Of a DNA stretch of 6,269 nucleotides, positions 1 through 5,470 are shown piece by piece. Below the pieces are notes generated by a model. It saw nothing but the letters and a program-made list of their open reading frames with translations, did not search any database and was not told where the DNA came from. The first letter of the stretch is position 1. Each line of letters starts with the position of its first letter. Source of the DNA: Gammaproteobacteria bacterium (GTDB lineage: Bacteria > Pseudomonadota > Gammaproteobacteria > J044). The stretch covers positions 1 through 6,269 of the forward strand of contig JALWNJ010000114.1 of NCBI GenBank assembly GCA_026995955.1, read 5' to 3'. Position numbers and translations under genes: made by a program.

Positions 1-2
1 TG

Positions 3-1148
3 CTCGACTTCGACCCGCAGCGCGGCGTGCTGGAATGCGAGGCCGGCGTCACCCTGGCCGAGCTCATCGACACCTTCCTGCCCCGCGGCTGGTTCCCGGC
101 CATCACCCCCGGCACGCGCTTCGTCACCCTAGGCGGCTGCATCGCCAGCGATGTGCACGGCAAGAATCACCACCATGCCGGCAGCTTCGCCGCCTGCGTG
201 GAGGGCTTCGAGCTGATTACCGCCGACGGTGAGGCCCACTGGTGCGGCCCGCAGACGCAGGCCGAGCTGTTTCACGCCACCTTGGGCGGCATGGGGCTCA
301 CCGGCCACATCGGCCGCGTGCGCCTGCGCCTCAAGCGGGTGGAGAGCGGCTGGCTGCGCACCGAGCATCATCCGGCCAATGATCTGGAAGACCTGATGGC
401 ACTGATGGCCGAGGACGAGAGCGAATACACCGTGGCCTGGATCGACTGCCTGAGCGGCGGCGCACGACGCGGCCGCGGCATCTTCATGAGCGGCCGCCAC
501 CTGGCCGAGGACGAGCTGACCCCGGAGCAGCGCCGCAATCCCTATACCCCGCCGACACCGAAACCTCGCCGCATGCCCTTCGACCTGCCCGGTTTCGTGC
601 TCAACCGCTGGACCGTGGCCGCCTTCAACGAACTCTACTACCGGCGCCAGGCCGCGCGCGGCAGCTTCAGCAGCGGCTGGCAGGGCTTCTTCTACCCGCT
701 GGACGCCATCGCCGACTGGAACCGACTCTATGGCCGGCGCGGCTTCATCCAGTACCAGTGCGTGCTGCCGCTGGAGGAGGCCGACGCCGGCATCGAGCGC
801 CTGCTGGACCGCATCCGCCAGCGCGGCAAGGCCTCCTTTCTCGCCGTGCTCAAGCGCATGGGACCGGCCAACGAGGCGCCGCTGTCCTTCCCCATGGAGG
901 GCTATACCCTGGCGGTGGACCTGCCGCTCAACGGCAGCGAGGCCGAGCGCATGGTCGCCGACCTCAACGACATCACGCTGGAGCACGCAGGCCGCATCTA
1001 CCTGGCCAAGGATGCCGTCAGCCGCGGCGACCAGATCCGGGCCATGTATCCACGGCTGGAGGAATGGCTGGCCCTGAAGGCGCGCATCGACCCGCAGTGG
1101 CACTTCCGCTCCCGTCTCTCGCAACGCCTGGGGTGGCATCATGACTGA
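3..1148 (+). CDS. DprE1-like FAD-dependent decaprenylphosphoryl-ribose 2'-oxidase family protein (5' truncated by window edge)
   Basis: The frame is open from base 3, so the true start lies upstream. By comparison with remembered Mycobacterium DprE1, roughly 80 N-terminal residues are missing. Counting from the GTG at 27, the FAD-binding segment VTLGGCIASDVHGKNHH (33-49) matches the DprE1 signature, with H44, G45 and K46 corresponding to H132-G133-K134. The C-terminal part carries APLSFP, the AVD strand (A296), an IYLAKDA segment whose K328 corresponds to catalytic-site K418, and a closing MYPRLEEW...DPQWHF stretch. The family oxidises the 2'-OH of polyprenyl-phosphoryl-ribose to a keto intermediate using FAD, the first half of the epimerisation to the arabinose donor. 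The next gene is DprE2-like and overlaps by 8 nt, which supports the assignment. The family is clear; the exact substrate and lipid length in this organism are inferred. A generic FAD-linked sugar or alditol oxidase is the alternative. Confidence 0.85.
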   Translation, partial: LDFDPQRGVLECEAGVTLAELIDTFLPRGWFPAITPGTRFVTLGGCIASDVHGKNHHHAGSFAACVEGFELITADGEAHWCGPQTQAELFHATLGGMGLTGHIGRVRLRLKRVESGWLRTEHHPANDLEDLMALMAEDESEYTVAWIDCLSGGARRGRGIFMSGRHLAEDELTPEQRRNPYTPPTPKPRRMPFDLPGFVLNRWTVAAFNELYYRRQAARGSFSSGWQGFFYPLDAIADWNRLYGRRGFIQYQCVLPLEEADAGIERLLDRIRQRGKASFLAVLKRMGPANEAPLSFPMEGYTLAVDLPLNGSEAERMVADLNDITLEHAGRIYLAKDAVSRGDQIRAMYPRLEEWLALKARIDPQWHFRSRLSQRLGWHHD

Positions 1149-1881
1149 GCGCATCCTGATCCTCGGCGCCACCTCCGGCATTGCGCGCGGCATCGCCCAT
1201 GCACTGGCGCGGCGCGGGCACGACCTGCTGCTGGCCGCGCGCGACGGCGCGGAGCTGGAGCGCATCGCCGCCGATCTGCGCATCCGCCACGGCATCGAGG
1301 CCGGCGTGGTGGTGCTGGACGTGCTCGACGAGGCCCAGCACGAGGTGCTGGCCGGCGCACTGGCCGGCGACGAACGCCCGCTGGGCGGGGTGGTCTGTGC
1401 CGTGGGCTACCTGGGCGATCAGGAACGAGCATTCGAGGATCCACGGGAGGCCCGCCGCATTCTCGATGTGAACTTCACTGCCCCGGTGCTGCTGCTCAAT
1501 CGGCTGGCCGCCATCCTCGAGGCCCGCGGCCAGGGATGGATCATCGGCATCGCCTCGGTGGCCGGTGACCGGGGGCGACAGAGCAACTTCGTCTATGGCG
1601 CCGCCAAGGGTGGCTTTGCCCTCTATCTGCAGGGCCTGCGCAACCGGCTGTTCCGCCATGGCGTGCAGGTGCTCTCCGTCAAGCCGGGCTTCGTCGACAC
1701 CGCCATGACCTGGGGCCTGCCCGGCCTGTTCCTGGTGGCCGACCCGATGGCCGTGGGCGAGCGCATCGTGCGGGCCCGCGAACGGGGGCGCGACACGATT
1801 TATGTCCCCTGGTTCTGGCGCGGCATCATGACCCTCATCCGCGCCCTTCCCGAGCCCCTGTTCAAGCGCCTCTCGCTCTGA
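1141..1881 (+). CDS. DprE2-like short-chain dehydrogenase (keto-arabinose-forming 2'-reductase family)
   Basis: This 246-aa classical SDR has a Rossmann nucleotide-binding motif GATSGIA at residues 9-15, the NF segment at 111-112, catalytic Ser139 and the Y152-x3-K156 pair (VYGAAKGGF). The stretch AGDRGRQSNFVYG (141-153) and the ending PEPLFKRLSL resemble mycobacterial DprE2 more than generic SDRs. The expected role is NAD(P)H-dependent reduction of the 2'-keto polyprenyl-phosphoryl pentose to the arabinose form, completing the epimerisation begun by the upstream oxidase. The ATG lies inside the upstream gene (ATGACTGA overlap), with a TGGGGTGG ribosome-binding sequence at 1129-1136, so translational coupling is likely. 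Family membership and pairing are seen in the sequence. The substrate is inferred from the pair; another keto-sugar reductase is possible. Confidence 0.85.
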   Translation: MTERILILGATSGIARGIAHALARRGHDLLLAARDGAELERIAADLRIRHGIEAGVVVLDVLDEAQHEVLAGALAGDERPLGGVVCAVGYLGDQERAFEDPREARRILDVNFTAPVLLLNRLAAILEARGQGWIIGIASVAGDRGRQSNFVYGAAKGGFALYLQGLRNRLFRHGVQVLSVKPGFVDTAMTWGLPGLFLVADPMAVGERIVRARERGRDTIYVPWFWRGIMTLIRALPEPLFKRLSL

Positions 1882-1896
1882 GGCCCGGGGCCTCAG
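1878..1896. terminator. Perfect hairpin spanning two convergent stop codons
   Basis: CTGAGGCC (1878-1885), a three-base CGG loop, then GGCCTCAG (1889-1896) form an exact 8-bp inverted repeat. The left arm contains the TGA of the SDR gene (1879-1881). The right arm contains the complementary TCA (1893-1895), which is the TGA of the minus-strand gene. Neither side has a U-tract, so it is not a textbook intrinsic terminator. It could act as a bidirectional roadblock or a 3'-end protecting stem for both messages. The structure is seen; the role is inferred. Confidence 0.5.
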
Positions 1897-2678
1897 GGAC
1901 TCCAGGGCATGGTCCGTCGCAGTCCCTTCATCGCCGGGCTCACCTGCCGCGTCATGCGGTTCACGTCCATGCCCACCTGCCCGAGTGCCGCCGACATGTT
2001 GCGCGTGTCGCGGCCGATCTCGTCCATCTTCGTGCTCATGTGTCCCACCGAGCGGTCGAGACTGGCCACTGATGCCTTCATCTCGCCCATGTCCCGCGAC
2101 ATGCGGGTCATGGCCCGCTCCATCACATGGACGGTGTAGAACATGTAGGCCAGCGCCAGCACGCCGAGGATCATGGCCGGAATGGCGATCCAGCGCGTCC
2201 GCCGCACCTGCTGGCTCTGCTGCCGGTCAAGGTACTGCAGCTTCTTCTCCTGCAGCTTCTCCTGCTCCAGCACCTCCTCCTGCAACTGCCGGTGCTCCAG
2301 GATCAGGGATTCGGACAGGCTGCGGATGGCCTCTTCCATGCGACTCTCCTGTTCGCCGACACGCCCCTCCACCCGCGAGAACACGCCGCCCAATCCCTCC
2401 AGCAGCTTCTGGAACTCGCGTGCCCGCTGCTCGTCGCGCTTCTCCACCTCGCCCTCCAGGCGATTGAATTCGCTGCGCAGTTCCTCGATCAGGCGCGCCA
2501 TCTGCCGGTCACGGTCGCGCCGTTCCTCGCGCAGTTCGGCCAGCAGCGGCTCCACCGTCGCCAGCACCACGCTGCCCAGCTCGGGCTGGGCGGCAACCTT
2601 CTTCTTCGCCGCCTTGCGGGCCGACTTCTTCTTCGCCGCCGGGGCGGTGGCCCTCGATTGATCCGTGCTGTCGCTCAT
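1893..2678 (-). CDS. Single-pass membrane coiled-coil protein of unknown function
   Basis: I do not recognise a named family. The 261-aa product begins with a Lys/Ala-rich segment (about 13-31), followed by a charged coiled-coil region (about 45-158, rich in E, R, Q and L). One hydrophobic span lies at about 163-182 (WIAIPAMILGVLALAYMF), preceded by RRTR. From residue 186 to 248 nine uninterrupted heptads run with M, M, M, L, M, I, M, V, M at the first position. By the positive-inside rule the N-terminal half should be cytoplasmic and the C-terminal coiled coil periplasmic. The start at 2678 is chosen because GGGGGAG sits 7 nt upstream. An in-frame ATG further upstream (MHFAGEIE-) would place this ribosome site inside the coding region. 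The gene is convergent with the SDR and divergent from the binding protein. A scaffold, sensor partner or envelope-organising role is possible, but none is shown. Confidence 0.8.
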   Translation of the reverse strand: MSDSTDQSRATAPAAKKKSARKAAKKKVAAQPELGSVVLATVEPLLAELREERRDRDRQMARLIEELRSEFNRLEGEVEKRDEQRAREFQKLLEGLGGVFSRVEGRVGEQESRMEEAIRSLSESLILEHRQLQEEVLEQEKLQEKKLQYLDRQQSQQVRRTRWIAIPAMILGVLALAYMFYTVHVMERAMTRMSRDMGEMKASVASLDRSVGHMSTKMDEIGRDTRNMSAALGQVGMDVNRMTRQVSPAMKGLRRTMPWSP

Positions 2679-2683
2679 CTCTA

Positions 2684-2690
2684 TCTCCCC
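2684..2690 (-). promoter_or_regulatory. Ribosome-binding site of the coiled-coil gene
   Basis: Read on the minus strand this is GGGGGAG followed by ATAGAG-like spacing before the ATG at 2678-2676. The purine-rich match at near-optimal distance decides the start in favour of the MSDS N-terminus over the longer in-frame alternative. Confidence 0.65.
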
Positions 2691-2713
2691 CGCAAAATGC
2701 ATGCATTTTAGCG
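2691..2713. promoter_or_regulatory. 16-bp perfect palindrome, candidate operator overlapping a minus-strand -10 element
   Basis: AAAATGCATGCATTTT at 2694-2709 is a perfect palindrome. It extends to CGC at 2691-2693 and GCG at 2711-2713 with one unpaired A (2710). On the minus strand TAAAAT (2710-2705) matches the sigma-70 -10 consensus at five of six positions. It would place the transcription start near 2698 and give a leader of about 20 nt holding the GGGGGAG ribosome site. The -35 region is weak (about three of six). A palindrome over the -10/+1 region is the usual position for a dimeric repressor. The palindrome is seen; the promoter and operator roles are inferred. Confidence 0.45.
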
Positions 2714-2813
2714 CCGAGGGCACACTGCGACACGGGCCTCGGTCACATCGGGACGCACCGGCGGGGAATAAACCCCACTGCTTCGGCATCCAGAGAGGGA
2801 CACCACCAACGAG

Positions 2814-2820
2814 AGGGGAG
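2814..2820 (+). promoter_or_regulatory. Ribosome-binding site of the binding-protein gene
   Basis: AGGGGAG sits 8 nt before the ATG at 2829, separated by CAACAACA. This strong Shine-Dalgarno fixes the start, and the resulting N-terminus is a good signal peptide. Confidence 0.75.
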
Positions 2821-2828
2821 CAACAACA

Positions 2829-3806
2829 ATGAAAGGCACACACTGGACACGGGCCACCCTGCTGGCCCTGGGACTCTGCACCGCCGCCCCGGCCGCCCTG
2901 GCCTCGGGCAAGGATGCGGCCGGCCTCGGGCACGACTACCGCACCTTCCACGCCGACGGTCACATCGAGTACGGCAAGATCGAGGACTCCTACAGCGCCG
3001 ACCTCGTCATGTACCTGGCCGGCAACCAGTTCATGGTCATGGAAGAGCTGATCCGCGACTTCCAGAAGAAGAACCCGGACATCAGGACCATCTATGTCGA
3101 GACCATCCCGCCGGGCCAGATTCTCAAGGGCCAGATCCTCAAGCAGGGCACCATCAACGGCAAGAAGACGGCGCGCAACCCGGATCTCTTCGCCAGCGTC
3201 AACCTCGGCCACCTGAAAAAGCTGCGCAGCAAGAATCTGATGCACGACTACATGATCTACACCCACAACAAGCTCGAGCTGATGGTGGCCAAGGGCAACC
3301 CCAAGGGCATAAAGGGTCCGCGGGATCTCGCCCGCGACGACATCGTACAGTCTCACCCCAATCCGCTAACCGAGGGCATCTTCAAATTCTACGGATCGCA
3401 GATGCTCAAGGACCTTGGCATCTACGACAAGGTCACCGGCGGCAAGAAGTGCAAGAGCTGCTGGGCCGTGCCGGGCAAGACCTGGTTCACCTCCCGTCAC
3501 CACCGCGAGACGCCCTACCGCATCGAAAAGGGCGAGGCCGATGTCGGCATCGTGTGGACCACCGAGGTCAAGCATGCCCAGGCGCAGGGCCGTCCGGTCG
3601 AGGGCGTAGCCATCCCCGCGCCCTACAACATGCAGCACAAGGTGGGCTACGCCATCGGCATCCTGGCCACCGGCCGCAATCCCTACAATGCCACCCGCTA
3701 CCTGAGCTACCTCGGTACTGAGGATGCGCAGAACATCTATGCCAAGTACGGCTTCCTCAAGGCCACCGACAGCGAACTCAAGCTCAAGCCGATCCCGACG
3801 AAATAA
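2829..3806 (+). CDS. Periplasmic substrate-binding protein, type II PBP fold (ModA-like), with CxxC motif
   Basis: The 325-aa product starts with a Sec signal peptide: K/R near the N-terminus, a hydrophobic stretch at about 9-24, and an ALA cleavage site after residue 25. The mature part follows the ModA/extracellular-solute-binding pattern. A first lobe starts with ADLVMYLAGNQF (57-68). The LELMVAKGNPKGIKGPRDLA segment (149-168) resembles the ModA hinge region, and GEADVGIVWTTEV (235-247) is the typical second-lobe motif. C208 and C211 (KKCKSCW) are the only cysteines in the mature protein; they could form a disulfide or bind a metal. An unusual TSRHHRETPYRIEKG stretch (221-235) follows. No permease or ATPase gene is adjacent, and a terminator follows, so the gene seems to stand alone. 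The ligand is unknown: an oxyanion such as molybdate or tungstate is the family default, but sequence alone does not show it. Confidence 0.8.
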   Translation: MKGTHWTRATLLALGLCTAAPAALASGKDAAGLGHDYRTFHADGHIEYGKIEDSYSADLVMYLAGNQFMVMEELIRDFQKKNPDIRTIYVETIPPGQILKGQILKQGTINGKKTARNPDLFASVNLGHLKKLRSKNLMHDYMIYTHNKLELMVAKGNPKGIKGPRDLARDDIVQSHPNPLTEGIFKFYGSQMLKDLGIYDKVTGGKKCKSCWAVPGKTWFTSRHHRETPYRIEKGEADVGIVWTTEVKHAQAQGRPVEGVAIPAPYNMQHKVGYAIGILATGRNPYNATRYLSYLGTEDAQNIYAKYGFLKATDSELKLKPIPTK

Positions 3807-3966
3807 GCTTTCGCCACAAGCCTGCCGCCATGGCAAGGCACTGCCGGAAAGGGGCCCCGTACAGGGGCCCCGCTTTTGTCGGGCCGGAATTTCCCTGATA
3901 CCCGCCGGGTGTTGGCACCCCGTTCATCCCGTATCCTGAGGGCGTGGTCACACCGAATCCGAACCC
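3807..3966. promoter_or_regulatory. Intergenic region upstream of selO
   Basis: These 160 bp hold the terminator at 3851-3877 and presumably the selO promoter. TTGGCA (3912-3917) and TATCCT (3932-3937) look like -35 and -10 elements but are only 14 bp apart, so they are not convincing. A small hairpin, GGGTG-TTGG-CACCC (3907-3920), overlaps the -35-like element. There is no clear ribosome-binding site just before the selO ATG. Confidence 0.3.
3851..3877 (+). terminator. Intrinsic terminator after the binding-protein gene
   Basis: GGGGCCCC (3851-3858), loop GTACA, GGGGCCCC (3864-3871) form a perfect 8-bp all-G/C stem, followed by GCTTTT. AAA precedes the left arm and can partly pair with the T run. 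It lies 45 nt past the stop codon at 3804-3806 and separates the binding-protein transcript from the selO gene. The T-tract is short but the stem is very strong. Confidence 0.8.
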
Positions 3967-5469
3967 ATGTCCGTTCAGCAGTCCCGTACAGCTACCTCTC
4001 CCCTGAAACTCCCGCTGCAGCACCGCTTCGCCAGCGAACTCGAGGGCTGCTGCGTGCCCTGGCAGGGCGCCGAGGTACCGCATCCGGCCATCCTCGAGTA
4101 CAACCACGCCTTGGCCGAGGAACTGGGCCTGCCCGAGACCCTCAACTCCGACGAAGGCGCCAGACTGCTCTGCGGCATGACGATCCCCGAGGGCTGCCGC
4201 CCCGTGGCCCAGGCCTATGCCGGCCACCAGTTCGGCAACTTCGTGCCCCAGCTCGGCGATGGGCGCGCCCTGCTGCTGGGCGAACTCACCGACCGCGAGG
4301 GGCGCCTGCGCGATCTGCACCTCAAGGGCTCCGGCCCCACCCCCTTTTCGCGCGGTGGCGACGGCAAGGCCGGCCTCGGCCCGGTACTGCGCGAATACCT
4401 CATGGGCGAGGCCATGCACGCCCTGGGCATCCCCACCACGCGCGCCCTGGCCGTGGTCGCCACCGGCGAATGGGTACAGCGCGAGACGCGCTCGCCCGGC
4501 GCCGTGCTGGCCCGCATCGCCGCCAGCCACCTCCGCGTCGGCAGCTTCGAGTACCTGGCCCATCGCTGCGACTGGGCCCTGCTCGAGCGGCTGGCAGAGC
4601 ATGCGATCGAACGGCACGATCCTGACCTCGCCGGCGATCCCGACCGCTTCTTCCGCCTGCTGGAGCGCGTCACCGAGCGCCAGGTCGATCTGGTCGCCCG
4701 CTGGATGGGCATCGGCTTCATCCACGGCGTGATGAACACCGACAACATGACCCTCTCCGGCGAGACCATCGACTACGGCCCCTGCGCCTTCATGGACAGC
4801 TACCACCCGGACACCGTGTTCAGCTCCATCGACCGCTACGGCCGCTATGCCTACGGCAACCAGCCCAACATCCTGCAATGGAATCTGGCACGCTTCGCCG
4901 AGGCCCTGCTGCCCCTGATCGACCGCGACGACATCGACCGCGCCGTGGCGCGTGCCACGGAACTCGTCAACGAGGTGCCGCAACGCTATCGGACGGCGTG
5001 GCTCGCGGTGATGCGCCGCAAGCTCGGCCTGCTGCAGGCGCAAGCCGACGACGAGGCCCTGATCCGCGACCTGCTGCAGCTCATGCAGGAGCAGGAAGTC
5101 GACTTCACCCTCTGCTTCCGGCACCTCGGCGCGGCCGCAGACGGCGACCGCGCGCCCCTGCGCGCCCTGTTCCGCGCCCCCGAGCCCCTGGATGCCTGGC
5201 TGGCCCGCTGGCAGCAGCGCCTGGCCAGCGAAGACACCGCGCCGGAACAGCGCCGCGAAACCATGCGCCACGCCGACCCCGTCTACGTCCCGCGCAACCA
5301 CAAGGTCGAAGAAGCGCTGGAGGCCGCCGTCGGCCAGGGTGACCCCGGCCCCCTGCACCGGCTGATGGAGGTATTGGCCGACCCCTTCACCGTCCGCCCC
5401 GGACTGGAAGACTGGGCCCAGCCCGCGCCGCCCGCCTTCGGTCCCTACCAGACCTTCTGCGGCACCTGA
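3967..5469 (+). CDS. selO: Protein adenylyltransferase SelO (YdiU/UPF0061 family)
   Basis: SelO is a pseudokinase-fold enzyme that transfers AMP from ATP to Ser/Thr/Tyr of target proteins, linked to oxidative-stress responses. The 500-aa length is close to the E. coli protein (478). Motifs are in the family order: GHQFGNFVPQLGDGR (86-100), HLKGSG (118-123), FSRGGDGKAG (127-136), HGVMNTDNM (253-261) and IDYGPCAFMD (268-277). The residues expected to act are all present, with a constant +7 offset from Pseudomonas syringae numbering: K120, E143, D132-G133, R183, R190, catalytic D259, N260 and D269. C273 and C498, third from the end (FCGT), match the E. coli C272-C476 redox disulfide, and C498 takes the place of the eukaryotic selenocysteine. 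The ATG is the only start available, because an in-frame TGA lies at 3937-3939. No good Shine-Dalgarno precedes it. The upstream terminator suggests its own promoter. Confidence 0.96.
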   Translation: MSVQQSRTATSPLKLPLQHRFASELEGCCVPWQGAEVPHPAILEYNHALAEELGLPETLNSDEGARLLCGMTIPEGCRPVAQAYAGHQFGNFVPQLGDGRALLLGELTDREGRLRDLHLKGSGPTPFSRGGDGKAGLGPVLREYLMGEAMHALGIPTTRALAVVATGEWVQRETRSPGAVLARIAASHLRVGSFEYLAHRCDWALLERLAEHAIERHDPDLAGDPDRFFRLLERVTERQVDLVARWMGIGFIHGVMNTDNMTLSGETIDYGPCAFMDSYHPDTVFSSIDRYGRYAYGNQPNILQWNLARFAEALLPLIDRDDIDRAVARATELVNEVPQRYRTAWLAVMRRKLGLLQAQADDEALIRDLLQLMQEQEVDFTLCFRHLGAAADGDRAPLRALFRAPEPLDAWLARWQQRLASEDTAPEQRRETMRHADPVYVPRNHKVEEALEAAVGQGDPGPLHRLMEVLADPFTVRPGLEDWAQPAPPAFGPYQTFCGT

Positions 5470-5470
5470 A

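Larger units (their letters stand above)
2679..2828. promoter_or_regulatory. Divergent intergenic region between coiled-coil and binding-protein genes
   Basis: These 150 bp must hold the promoters for both divergent genes. The left end holds the palindrome and the minus-strand ribosome site. The rest contains a loose inverted repeat, CCGAGG (2714-2719) with CCTCGG (2737-2742), and a GGGG-AATAAA-CCCC element (2763-2776). I see no convincing sigma-70 promoter pair for the plus-strand gene. No small ORF here looks coding. Confidence 0.5.

Noticed and set aside
129..1295. A 388-codon minus-strand open frame opposite the DprE1-like gene
   Set aside because: Same shadow effect: biased composition, overlapping two well-supported genes, no ribosome site or motif.
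2714..2742. CCGAGG...CCTCGG inverted repeat in the divergent region
   Set aside because: It has only six base pairs with a 17-nt loop in GC-rich sequence, so chance is a sufficient explanation.
2763..2790. GGGGAATAAACCCC plus CGGCAT as an ECF-sigma-type promoter for the binding protein
   Set aside because: The spacing of about 13 nt is short and I have no second site to compare. It would need transcription-start data or genome-wide motif recurrence.
2679..3356. N-terminal extension of the coiled-coil protein through the intergenic region and across the binding-protein gene
   Set aside because: The frame stays open, but the extension is antisense to a signal-peptide-bearing gene. A strong ribosome site 7 nt before the ATG at 2678 gives a sensible shorter start.
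3450..3464. CKSCW as a possible cytochrome c heme-binding site
   Set aside because: Heme attachment needs CxxCH. Here Trp follows the second Cys.
3907..3920. GGGTG-TTGG-CACCC hairpin as a second terminator
   Set aside because: The five-base stem has no T-run after it, and a strong terminator already lies upstream.
3913..3927. Sigma-54 promoter (TGGCAC) upstream of selO
   Set aside because: The -24-like element is good, but the required GC at the -12 position is AT, so the pair is incomplete.
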